Of a stretch of DNA of 64,000 nt, positions 1 through 11,838 are shown piece after piece. The position numbers were made by a program, and so were the translations under genes. The stretch spans positions 11,475,874-11,539,873 of the forward strand of contig CM041198.1 of the NCBI GenBank assembly GCA_023078555.1, in the 5' to 3' direction. The number at the start of each line of letters is the position of its first letter. Position 1 is the first letter of the stretch. Under the pieces are notes generated by a model, which saw only the letters and a list, made by a program, of their open reading frames with translations, was not told where the DNA came from and made no database searches. The DNA is from Ulva prolifera. Its lineage: Eukaryota > Chlorophyta > Ulvophyceae > Ulvales > Ulvaceae.

Positions 1-6
1 AGATTA

Positions 7-297
7 GTGGTTGGCATCAAAGAAGAGCGGGCATCGTCAGACAAAAGAAGGCGCACTTCTAGCACACCAAATGGTCTCCATCACACGGTTGCACCGCGAC
101 AGGAACCCCCTGGCGATTGTGTATCGTACGGTCGGGTGGTCTTCACAGCAGATGCTCTCGGACAAAAGACACTAGCAGATCTGAAGGACGTCTGTCGCAG
201 TCGGGGCTTGTCTTCGAGAGGTAAGAAGGAGCACCTGTTACAGCGGATACTGACAAGCCAATTAGGACCATATAGTTATGGAGCAGAAGGTCCATGA
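7..297 (+). CDS. SAP-domain protein, C-terminal part
   Basis: This looks like the last exon or exons of a gene that begins before the window. Near the end is a SAP-type motif (residues about 56-86: LADLKDVCRSRGLSSRGKKE, then HLLQRIL), with the usual pattern of a Leu-rich helix, a Gly-containing turn and a Lys-rich second helix. SAP domains bind scaffold/matrix-type DNA or RNA and are found in nuclear proteins of chromatin and RNA processing. The segment before it is basic (KRRR) and low in hydrophobic residues, as in a disordered linker or a nuclear localisation signal. The reading frame ends with TGA at 295-297. The Met at position 7 may not be the real start, since the open frame reaches the window edge. 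Family is inferred from the motif alone. Confidence 0.55.
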   Translation: MVGIKEERASSDKRRRTSSTPNGLHHTVAPRQEPPGDCVSYGRVVFTADALGQKTLADLKDVCRSRGLSSRGKKEHLLQRILTSQLGPYSYGAEGP

Positions 298-1438
298 GTT
301 TGCATATGTGAAGGCTGAGTCGTCAAGCGCCTTCTGAAACCGTGGGAAGTAGCTGCTTGTACATCACTGCTTTCCAAAAAATCTTGGCTCCGGTGAGGAC
401 AACAGGTGTTCAACGCATATAGCCCGAGCTAGGTCCAGCCTGCAATAATTAAAAAAGTGGTCGCTGCTATGTACCTGCACAGTTTGGCCCTGAAGTTGGA
501 CCACCTGGAACCTCAATGCACTGAGCTGCATTTTGCACTGCCTTTTGTTGCACCATGCATCTACAGACATGCATAATCAACTCCGCGTTCTGCTGTGTGG
601 CCATCTCTATGTGTAAGGGAATGGCGAGTCTGCTCCGCCAAAATCAGCGGAGTTACACTCGAGACTACCCCTTGTATTGACAATTTGAGCACAGCCGGGC
701 CTGTGCTAGAGTAAGGTGACACAGCCACCTGTGACACCTTTGGTATTTGGGTACTCATTCACAGGACTGATGTCTAGCAGTTATTAGGTCACCGGCATGT
801 TGGCTTAGTTGGTCTGTCTCTGGCTCATTTAGTGTTGTGTGTGTCTTCGTTGGTGCCAAGCCAAACCCTGTATCATGCCACCATGGGCTGGACCGTTCAT
901 GACCACTTTCAATCCAGTTGCAATGCCCAAAGGTTTGACTTCTGGTTCACCTGACACAAGCAAAGTCTCTGTACTGCACTTTGACATGCTATGATTCATA
1001 ATGCATGTGTGCCACGCGTAAACGATGGACTGACACACAGGATGATCTTGTCGCCAACAACACGCATCCTCATGAGGCCTCAGGGCTTCTACACGACACT
1101 GGTAGATGCTTGTAAAATTCATGCCTTTCGTGCCATCTGGCGCCGTATCCTTGTTTTTATGAGTCGTGTAGATATCTGCTTGTGCGCAATACGGCACACA
1201 TCTTTCACTCATGTGCAACACGGCGTGAATTCTGTGCGATTGGGTCAGGCCTGGTTTGTTGAACTGCACCGTGGTCGGATGCATCGAATTGGATGATGGG
1301 CCGCACGGTGTCAACACGCACTACAATTCAGCATTGTCGGGTCTGACGTACTTCTGTGAGCCTTGCAAATGTTCGCGCTGTTCACGAAACTATCTGCTGG
1401 GATGTTACAGAATATATATCGTTGCCGATAGTCGCACT
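298..1438. other. Intergenic, no gene seen
   Basis: About 1.1 kb between the SAP gene and the CFAP47-like gene. Short open frames occur on both strands but none has a recognisable domain. An AT-rich stretch (AATATATATC, about 1410-1419) lies just before the chosen CFAP47 start at 1439 and could be a TATA-like promoter element; this is inference only. Confidence 0.4.
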
Positions 1439-4400
1439 ATGGACTGGACGAAAGTTACTGCCGACGCCTTGAATTGCACCGGCCGTAGTGTCCTGGACGT
1501 TTCTCCCTCAAGACTCGAATTTCCTGTGCATGGCTCTCATAATGCACGTCTGCGAGTGCAGGTGCTGATTTCAGTGTGCTTGTAGCACTTTGAACAGCAT
1601 CGTTTTGCGATCAGTTGTATTTTGCAAATCGGCAGGTGATCTTGCAGAACATAGGGCACAAGAGTCTGAGTCTGCACGTGAGGGCGCCTCGCAGCATCTC
1701 TCTTCTCCGTCATGTTCACGATTTTCGCCTTGCCCCTGGTATGCATGTGCATGTTGACATAGCGTACACAGGTGGTTCAGACCAAACGGCAAAACAACTG
1801 CAACAGGAAATAGTCCTCAAGCATGAAGGTGGCTATATGAGAATTCCGGTCATCTATAAATCCATATGTGCCCAGTTCGAGCTTCGAGGCGAGCTGGACT
1901 TCGGAGTGGTTTGTGCTGGGACCGACTTGTTGAGGCAACTGTCAGTACTCAACTGTGGAACCTCAACCGGGGCATGGTCTCTGCGCATCGAAAGTGACTG
2001 CAGGATGAAAGCAGATCACTTTGAAGGTGAATTAGCTGCTGGTGCATCTGCGGTGGTGACGCTGGCCGTGCCTGAAATTGACCCAGGGGAATGGGTGGGG
2101 CATCTTCAGCTGCTGTCAGCTGGAGACACCTCGGTCATGCGTGCATATACTATCAGATTTCAAGCTGTGACGGGAACTGTGGAACTCCAAGGCGAGCTGG
2201 GGCAGCCGTTACACGAGGTAAGAGTCTGCCGGTTGAATCATGCAAATGACGCGTTTGTTGGCAGTCACTGTCGATCAACCCATCCTGTTGACCTGCTTGG
2301 TACAAAGCGCAGTCTTGATGTATACCTCAGTTTGAAGCGTGCACAGCTTATGGAATTCCGGATGCAGATGGATTTTGGGCCCAGGTTGAATAATGATGTG
2401 CATAAGAAGAGAGTGCTGATCATGAATGGCTCGCCTGTACCGGTAAAATATGCAGTTGAGGTGGTGAGCTTATCTTCGAATTGTGGCCAGTCTGTAGACA
2501 TGGACAGAGATATGCAAGAGCCTCATAACCGAGTTTCATCATTCATTGATGCTGCACGGACACGCGCTCAGATGAGAGGGCGGCATGATGTGCCATTCCG
2601 ATTAGCTCCATCTTGTGGTGAAGTACCTCCATTTGATAAAGCCGTGATCACAGTAACATACGCACCTAAATTGGAGGTTCCTGACAGCGGGTTCACAGCA
2701 AATGTTGAGCCTGGATGTGCTATTCACAGCTTCATGGGAAAGATTGATTTGCAAGGTGCAAGTAATCGTACTTTCCAGATTCCTCTCAAAGGCCGATGCG
2801 AGTTTCAAGTCGCGTCAGTGTCCCCACAGCACATGCACTTCACTGGCCATAGCCAACAAGATCTGTCGATGACGATTTGGAATCATGCGATGGACACAAC
2901 TATCCGCTATCACATACGGAAATCTCCGGCATTCTTCAGAGTTGACGGATCCCAGATACAGGCATTGCTGCAGCCACGTTCAGCTGCTACCGTTACTGTT
3001 AAGTATCACCCCAAAGCCCTTGGCTTGCATTCTGGAAGTTTGAGCATAGCTGTTCTGGCCCCAAATGGCAAGGTCGTAGAAGAACATGCAGTAGCAGTGA
3101 CAGGGGCCTGCGGGAGCTCCATGGCTGGACAATTAGATTTGAGCACAGCTCCAAGGAGAGCACTGCTGGCGAGTGGTCATCGTGAGTCATTCCGGACAGA
3201 TGTCTATGATATGCTCAATTTGGGCCTGGACACTTGGAAGGGCCTTGGTATAGGCGATCCCGGCAAGCCAAAACAGGCAAGCAGTCGCCTGTGGACAGTG
3301 AGCCGCAACATGCAGGCGGCTTTCACAGCTATCTCTGGCATGACCGGGCCAAAAGTAAACCTAACGCCGTTCAAGGTGTGCAGTGGTGACAGTGGATGTT
3401 AAAAGCAAACATGCGAGTGACTTGCACTCTAGAAAAGTGAAGCTGTGCTCATGCAGCCATGGCCTGAGACGCAAGACGAAGCAAGAATAATCGGCGCCAC
3501 ACTTGACACCAAAAAAATGAGACGTATCCTTGCAGGTCCATCTGTGCTAAATTTTGGGACATGCTCATCGGCGATGAAGATTACAAAGCAATTCTTTGTG
3601 TCCAACACGCTTTTGGAACCAATTCATGTTTGTATAGATGCACAAGCACATGAGCATCTTGCTCAATCTCAGCACTGCAGTCAGGAATGTCTATGCCTTG
3701 TGCTTTCATATGATGGCTTCGCTAGCTCGACTGCCCTCTCGTGTACCGTAGTCGACATATCTCCAGGACATATTTCCCTCTACTGCCGACAGACTGCTGT
3801 TGTTGGTCAGCAAGTCCTGAGAATACGTGCAGGTGATTCCAGCGGGGCAGACTGCTGTGTTCCCAGTTGCACTGCTCAGTGGATCATCCCGGACATTTCA
3901 TCACAATGTCGATGTCGTGGTGAACGGAGTTCATTTTCTTCACTTGACAGTGCAAGCAGATGTCATTGACCCAGCTGTCAGACTGAGCCACACAGACATT
4001 GATTTTGCACTGTCGACCCAGGATTGGCTTGATCATTGTGACAAGCTTATCTTGATGGAGAATACTCAGGCTGTGCCGTGTCCGTATGAATGGTGCAATC
4101 CTATGACTGGAGTTTTTAACGTCGCGCCGATGCACGGCTGTATACCACCACACTCATCTTCAGAAGCTCTGATCCGTTGGGCACCACCACCGGAGGCTAG
4201 TCATCAAGGTCTCTTGTCAAAATTCATGAGTGATATTCAAGATGTACTTTGCGCTGAAGAATTCCTAGATCCAATCCCATGTTGTCACGCAGGTGGCTCA
4301 CAGCAGCAGTGCACTCTCATGTTGAAAGTGAATGGCTCAACAACCAACAGTGTTCGACTAAAAGGACACGTCCCGGAAATGAAGCTGCAGTGTATACCTA

Positions 4401-7400
4401 AAGCAGTTGACCTTCATACTATTTGCTTGGGTTTGCCTGTGAAAGTGAACGCCGAACTTGCAAATTACGGAGGAGCATCGACAGCATTCCGCGCACACAC
4501 AATGAGCTCAGAAATGACCTGCCATCCAAGTTCAACCGTTATAGAAGCATCGGCTTCAGTTGCCATAGAAGTGTGCTTCACTCCCAGTGAAGTAGGCATT
4601 CTCAGAACCTCCGTCGATTTTGAGCAACGAGGTGGATCTTCTGTGTCGTTGGCTATCATGGCAGATGTAAGGATTCCAAGAGCCATAAGATTTATCGAAG
4701 ACGTCTTAGATTTTGGCACCCTATATCAAGGTGCCTCAAACAAATTGCCCCTTACACTGACAAATCGTGAATGTTTGTCGTGTGAACTTGAGATCGACCT
4801 GTCAACAGAGCACTTGCTCACACTTTCGCTTGCGCCTGGCCAGTGGGATCCATCTTCTGGTGCTGATACTCCACTGGAAGAATTTTCAGCCTCTGATGAA
4901 CATTCAGTGTATGTTCTCATGATGGAGGCTTGACCGTTTTATACGCTCTTATAATTCCAGTCTCAAGGCCTACACATGCAGTGGAAAGTTTGCTTCCCAT
5001 GGGCACAAGTACCATGTAAAGCTTGCCGGCAGCTCCAGTCTTCACCTGGTGTTGCACTTTCATGCCCTGGAAGTCAAGTCCATCACAATGGATCTGCCAG
5101 TCAGACTGATGTGTGGACGAACACACCCAGCACATACACTGGATCACAGTGTCATTGTGTCAGCTGTAAGCTTGGAGACTCGGCTGAGTGCATCAGCATC
5201 ATCCATAGATTTTGGCCCCTGTATTGTCCTCGCAAGAAACAGAACTCCGCCGCCGCCATTGAAGAAACATGTCACAATTACAAATAAACAGGACAAACCC
5301 ATTGCATGGAGTTTTGGTGGTATACATTGCCATGACAATAGTAGCTATCATGATGTGTTCCGTTTGGAGAAGAACGAGGGTATACTTGAGCCGCGAGCTT
5401 GGTGTTGCATACCGGTGCGAGCCTTTCGACTCGTATATAAGCACAAAAGCAATGTGTGGGTCCAGACGCAATCATGGTGCAGGTGTTCTTCAGGCCATGC
5501 CAATGCATACAGTATAGAGCATGCACAGAGCTGTTTGCGCGTCTGGTGGATGAGACAATTGCACTACCAATTCTGACGATAGAACTCACTGGTGGTGGTC
5601 GAAGTCCGGCAATTCTGTTCGATGCTCCTTTTGTGATGCTGCCTGCTGTTCCACTTGGCATAGTCAGCAAAGCTCAATTCACAATCATCAACGATGGATA
5701 TGACAATGTTGATCTCAGCTATCGCCTACCAGCTGACGAGCAGCACCTTCCCTTGCAGCTTGACTTCCCACAAGGAACGATCATTGGCATGGCAAAGGCA
5801 TCCGTTCCTGTCATTGTGTCATTCTGTGCAGAACGTCCAACTAGCTTTACCTGCGACATTGAGATTCTTGATGACGATGGTATGAGCGTTGTCCAGTTTG
5901 TGACAGTGAACCTGTCGCAGTGGCATACCTTACCAGAGAGCTGGATCATGCAGGCTGTAGGTATGTGTTGCCTGTTTCAGGCTGCACCGATTGTTTCACA
6001 GGCACTCTACAACCTTTCATCGCTTGTAACAGCTGGAAATCACACCAGACTGACAGTGGTATCAATGCTGACCCGAAATGCGATTGGGTTCTTCCTCATG
6101 AAAGCAAATTTCTTGAGATCTCATTGCCCAGGCTTCCAACCCTTGCCAGAAATTTTGTCATGTACAAGACCCAAAAAGATTGTCCTCTTGACATGTTAGC
6201 TCACATCCATTCTTCTAAAGGGAAGACCTTCATTGATTTGATTGAAACACTCTCGGGTGGTTCAGTGACGGGAAAGCTGTCATCTTTCAGTTTAGATGCA
6301 GCTCAAGCTTCAAGGCAGGTCCATAGCCAATGTACAACAATCCTCGCGTACTTGCAGAAGTTTGGTGGCCTTGTGAATATTGTCAGGCCTGAGGCTCTGT
6401 TAGATGAAGAAACTTTGCGACGGTACTTGAACATCACTGCCTCGAGTGCTCGATGTGAAACAGTGCGAAGGCACTGCCAATTATGGTATGACAGAAACGT
6501 GCCTTCATGCCGAGCTGTTCATGCATAGCAAGGGGAGCTGAAGTTGCGCACGGACATAAGATAATTGTGTGCAGGGCCAAAATCATCCAGGCAAACGAAT
6601 GGGATGTTGTCAACGCGCATGCATGGGTGTACTGCTTTCTGCAGTGCATCAGGATCTTTTGTCTTCAAGCTGTGTCCATGTCTTCACTCGGAAAGGTACT
6701 GAATGGTAAACTTGAGTCACCATCACAATCGGGGTCCTTGGTGCCTAGTTCCAACGTCCTCTCTCAGCCAGAGTGCATCCTCCTTGCATGGCTTCAATAC
6801 CATGTTGATCATGTTTTACCTCATTCAAAGAAGATGGTCTCGAATCTTGAGCACGATCTTGCGGATGGCTTGGCGCTGTGTTCTGTTCTACTTGCTCATT
6901 GGCCAGCATTAGGAGCCTTGCAGTCACAGATGATCCTGGAATCCATACAGCAAGCAGATGCAGAGGCAAATATGACACTATTTGTGTCCATGCTATCAAC
7001 CCTTCACTGCCCATTCCCGGTCACCATTGATGACATCCAGACCCCTGACTCTTGCAACTTAATCTTTCTGGTCGCCTGTCTTTATGACTGGCTTCCACAG
7101 CTCCTCCCACATGAAAAGCTACAATTTGACGGAAAACTGCAAGCTGAGGAGGTGAAGTATGTGGAATTGACGAATCCGTCATCGAAACCCTTAGCATACT
7201 CTCTACGGCTCCACGGGCACCAGGACTTCTCCGTCACTGCCACACACTTGTATATTGAGCCAAACGGCAAAGCTACCCTCCCAGTGCGGTGCATCCCGAC
7301 CGCTGGGTCCTGTCGATCAGCAAACTTGATCATGTCATCACAGAAAGATGGAAGCGCCAACACCAAAACACTTGTATTCTCGCTGGAGAGCAAGGTATGT

Positions 7401-10400
7401 GTGTAGTTACAAAGGACAGAGGCCGGGCATCAAGCCGTTTTTCGGAATCCACTCGCATATCCACTCACTCATTCATGGCACTAGGCCGGGCACGAGCGCG
7501 TGCCACAGCCCTGCCGGTGATTGGTATGTATGTATTTATGTAGTTAGGCATGATTACACAGCCATATCCATTTGGGCATTGACAGGTATGGCAGATACAT
7601 ATGACAGAGCATGCATGCTAGCCTTCAAGAAGGCACATGAAGTGACATGGCTGCACGAGGTGTAGGTGCAAACACAGTCTCCACTGAAAGTGATCAAGGC
7701 GGACAAGCAATTATATGAACTCAAACAGTTCGAATTCACTGTGGCAAATCCATTCCTTGCAGACTGCGAGTTTGTACTATCCCTGCAACCGCAGATGGCT
7801 ACAGCAGAAATTGACCAGTTTGACAAACCAAAGTCAAAGATGCATACTGATAGACATGGCGGCATTCATTCTATGTATCCACCTCCATTTGGTGTATCAA
7901 AACAATTAATGCGCATGGCAAAGGGTGCAGAGGAAAAGATTCGAGCAGTGTTCCTGCCGTTCAGAGTAGGGCTGCACCGCTGTTTGATGTGGTTCACAGA
8001 CGTGGAACATGGTTGCTTTTGCTACGAGCTTGTTGGGCAAGCGCTAAATCCAGCGGTGTACTCTGAACATGAATTTAGAGTTGATGTGAAAGCCCAGCCA
8101 ATGCTGATTCCCATCTCCTCCACCAATCAGCAAATAGAGAATGCAAAGAAAATCTGGCTCCAGCAGCATCCATTGGCAAAGAATAAAGAGATGGCCATGC
8201 TCATCAAGACAAGGCAGCTGAGTACGTTGCTCCGATGCAGTAGAACTGGGTGCCAAATTGAAATTGACTGATACTGTTGTGCATGTGCAGGGGAAGAGAC
8301 CTTCTTTGAAGTTGAGCACGTCAGCAGCATTGTGCAATGTCCGAAGAGCATATTGATATCAGAGAAACCAGGGAACTCTGGGAGTGTGAGCGAAAGGAAC
8401 TGTCTGCAGCTGGAGGTCAAGCCTGTGGGGATCGGACTGTACCCGGACAGAATCATGCTCAAAAATGAGCATGAGATCCGTGTCATTGATGTCATGATCA
8501 GTGTCCAGGAGCTTGAGCACACATATACACTTGGATTCTGCTGCAAAGCTCGGCAGAGAGTAGTACAGCAGATCCCATTGTTCAACAGCTCTGAGAAGTC
8601 TGCATGCATCACAGCAGAAGTCCGTGTTCCTCTCCTCTCAAACTCGAGCACATTTTCGGAGTAATTCAGATGTTGCCGTTCTGGATCCTGCACTATGACA
8701 TGGTGCATCGTGCAGAATCATTCTCTGCGTCATGATTATGCGTGCAGACATTATGATGTTGATGTCGTCAGACAAGGTTTTGGCCGCTTGAGGGCACTGT
8801 TCAGGATCAAATAAGCTGCTCAGAATGCAGTGTGCTGCAGGTTATACAAGAAGCGAACCCTGTGACTGACATCTTCACGGGGCCACCAGAATTGATTGTT
8901 CCTGCTGGTGTGGCGGGATACTATGCTCTGTCATTTACTGCTCCAATTCCTGGAGTGTTCAAGGCCAGCCTGGTTTTGACTGCATCCGCAACAGAGGAGA
9001 AATGGACTTACTTGCTTGAGGGAGAGGCAAGAGATCCTCCAGCAGTCGACCACATCGCTATGTCATGCCAATCTGGAGTGAAGACTGCAGTGAGCATCGA
9101 TGTACCGAATCATAGTGAAGCAGACATTGTGTATGAAGTCTTTACGGATCTGCCAGTTGTGCAAGGTAACCCAACGCTGGCAGTCCCGGCCAGCAGTGCT
9201 AAAAAATACGACATGGCTTTGTGGGCAATGATGTCAGGCACGTATACTGGAACTGTGACGTTCACAAACTCTAACGGTAACTATGAATGGTTCACCGTGG
9301 CTCTCAATGTGCTGGAACCACAGGCGCTTGCCTATCTTGAGGTGGAAGCGGTCGTCGGCACAGCAAAAGAGATCAAAGTGCATGTGGACAACCCATGCTC
9401 CGAGCACATCACACTGAATGCAACCTATGATGATAGTTCCGCCTTGACGGGTCCAAAGAACTACGTTCTAGCACCATATGAAAGTAAAGACATCAAGTTC
9501 TTTTTCTGCCCTGTCGAGGCTGCTGGCAGCACAGCTCGCTTCATGCTGGCAAATCCACGGGTAGGAGAGTTTTGGTGCGACCTTACATCTTGTATCATTG
9601 CCACCACAGACTCTGTGCATCACTTGAATGGGCATGTGCACCAAGCAGGTATGAACTTGCTCTAAAAGCTCTGGCAGCAACACGCATTGATGCATCATCA
9701 ATTGATGAACAATATGAGACTCAGGACTGTAAGACTACGCCATATGGAAACAAGATCATCAGCCTTCCACCCTTCGCATGTACACTTGGAGAAGAAAAAT
9801 CTTTGGAAGTGCATCTGCCAGAAGTGATTGCATCGCTCCCTGGCTGCACGATCCACTGTCAGCGTGATTCCTGCTTTCAAACTGACTGTATTCCAAGGAA
9901 AACCTCACAAGGATCTACATTTTCGGTGGCCTACACCCCCAAAGCTGTGGGGGCAGCAAACTTATCTCGTATATGGGTTCAGTGTGGGGTGCGATCTTGA
10001 GAAAACCCATTGACCGATGCCCCACTCGCTCAAGACAGCATGTGTTAGTGATTCGCAGGATTCGAAAGTGTTGGAGTATACAGCACAAGGGACTTGTTTG
10101 CCACAAGCAGAAACACGCGCAGAGGTGTGTGCAGCAGTTGGGAGCACCAATCAGTACACAGTATCGCTTCGAAATCCATTCCCGGATCGATCGTCCGTCC
10201 AGATTTCTACTCAACTAGATCGTGAGTGGTGCCTGGATACACATTCAGAGATAAAAGAATTCTGGCTGGACACATGTGAACTCGTCGAGATAATTCTCTC
10301 ATACAGTCCGAACATGAACAGCCCAGCATGCAGCCTGGCTAACATGTCGATTGAATGCTCATGTCCAACGAATCAGGAGGACCTCAAGTTTTCATATAAG

Positions 10401-11256
10401 GTGACAGGAAGCATTGAAGGGTTGCAGCCACTCCAGCAGTACATCCTGCAAACGCAGCCACGCACAAGGATACAGCAAGTGCTCCTACTTACACTTCCGA
10501 GACAGTGGAAGTTTGATCGAGCACGAAACTTCTATTGCCAATGTTTGGGACAAATGCCGGTTGGGGTTGGGGAGATAGAGCTACAGGTGGGCTTGCTTGA
10601 TCTCTGATGTGACACTTGACGTGCTTCATGTAATGTACACTGAGCTTCGGAGAAGACCCACAAGCAATGCAAGGCTGACCATGTAATTTGGTGCACAGCT
10701 TGGAAGCCTAGACGAAGCTGGACGATTGCGACTGCATGTTGACTGGATGCCAATCCATCATGTACATCACATGCTTGACATGCACGTTACTGGCGATCAA
10801 AGCGCCAGCTTTCCAGTCAAGCTCGAACTAGTCGCCACGGCACCAAAGCCACAGGGCAGAATTGTGTGCCGGGCTCCTTTCGGAACCCAGACCCGCACAC
10901 CTGTGCATCTGTTTGCACCAGGTATGCCTCGTGACGGCACATCAGCGGATCAATGGCATGACTTTCTTTGAGATCAGGGCATTCTAGTTTTGCATAAAAC
11001 TGTAACCAAACAATGTGGAGTTTTGGGATGTGCAGGTGATACCGCGGTCGATTTTGTTGCTTATGTGTCCCCTGAGACATCCCCTTGCTTTGATGTTGAG
11101 CCCAACAAGGGGAAGTTGAAGCCGAAGGGAGACTCATGCAGTCTTCCATCATTAGCAGTAAAATTCAACAACACCGGCAAGCCAGGCCAGACGGGAATGC
11201 TGATTGTGCAAACACAAGATTGTACACGATCATTCGAAATCAAAGGCGCATCTTAG
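1439..11256 (+). CDS. CFAP47: CFAP47-like axonemal protein (ASH repeats plus CH domain), multi-exon
   Basis: Large spliced gene for a cilium/flagellum-associated protein. CFAP47-type proteins carry many immunoglobulin-like ASH/MSP domains and one calponin-homology domain and act in the axoneme. Here, successive beta-rich segments of ASH type run through the whole gene (for example SPSRLEFPVHG near 1.5 kb, SIDFGPCIV near 5.2 kb). A CH domain lies at about 6.74-7.12 kb (LLAWLQYHVDHVLP, then DLADGLALCSVLLAHW), followed by more beta-rich domains. Coding blocks are roughly 1439-1560, 1636-3375, 3460-3745, 3830-4905, 5000-5440, 5460-5920, 5960-6520, 6600-7394, 7666-8222, 8291-8640, 8840-9650, 9660-9990, 10030-10590, 10700-10920 and 11035-11256. 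GT-AG junctions are clear at 7394/7666 (phase 0) and near 8222/8291; other joins are approximate. The start at 1439 is the Met that opens the first ASH segment. The stop is TAG at 11254-11256. Total size fits the large animal homologues. Confidence 0.75.
7395..7665 (+). mobile_element. CFAP47 intron occupied by truncated LINE-type tails
   Basis: This 271-bp intron is flanked by phase-0 exons (...SLESK / VQTQSPLK...). From its first base it matches the repeat seen at 53.4-54.25 kb: GTATGTGTGTAGTTACAAAG, then shared blocks with GGACAGAGGCCGGGC and CACTCACTCATTCATGGCAC. Read on the minus strand this is the 3' end of the LINE-like element at 53447-54142, followed by a TACATA-type tail. A second tail-like start (GTATGTATGTATTTATGTAG at about 7526) resembles the copy at 54301. 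The donor GTATGT falls within the tail sequence, and the acceptor is TGTAG at 7661-7665. Confidence 0.6.
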
Positions 11257-11838
11257 CAGGTGGAAGATGCCTGAAACAGCTGGGTAGAAGCAGCGCTTGC
11301 AATGAGCATCACCTGTTGACGCGAAATGGACAGGTGATCAAGGAGCTTCGCTGTACACAGCTGTACTTACGCCGCGATCCCAGCCATCACACGCGTCAAC
11401 AAGGCAAGATCTGATGCCCGTGCAACAACAAGTTTTATTTCGCGTATGCCGACCGCGTGGTGACAAATGTATACATCCGCTGCAGGACACCTGCTAGAGT
11501 TCATGCATGACGGATTTGGTGTGTTAGAGTAGGCCAAATATGCAGCTTTCTGTGCGCAAGCATGGGCGCCATGAAACATCGGCGACCTTGAATGTGCCGA
11601 TAATGCGAATAAATGCTGAGCATTGCCTTGGCGTGCACGGGCCCCAACTTCTCAGCTGGCTGACAATGAAGACAGGTCATACATTTGAGACGTGGCTGCT
11701 GCTAGAAATTCATCAAGTCCATAAAGAAAACTGACTGTGGCCGAACCCTTCCCGGGATAAGCCCGACGACTAGCGTATTTGCTTGACCCTGACGAAACGC
11801 GTGTGGCGGATTTCGACAGCAAATCTGCACATGTGAAG
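11257..11838. other. Intergenic, no gene seen
   Basis: About 580 bp between the CFAP47-like stop and the UVR8 start. No open frame here shows a recognisable domain. It probably contains the 3' end region of one gene and the promoter of the next, which lie head to tail. Confidence 0.4.

Noticed and set aside
829-1317. 162-codon minus-strand frame upstream of CFAP47
   Set aside because: No domain, no hydrophobic pattern and composition like random translation; it also overlaps open frames on the plus strand.
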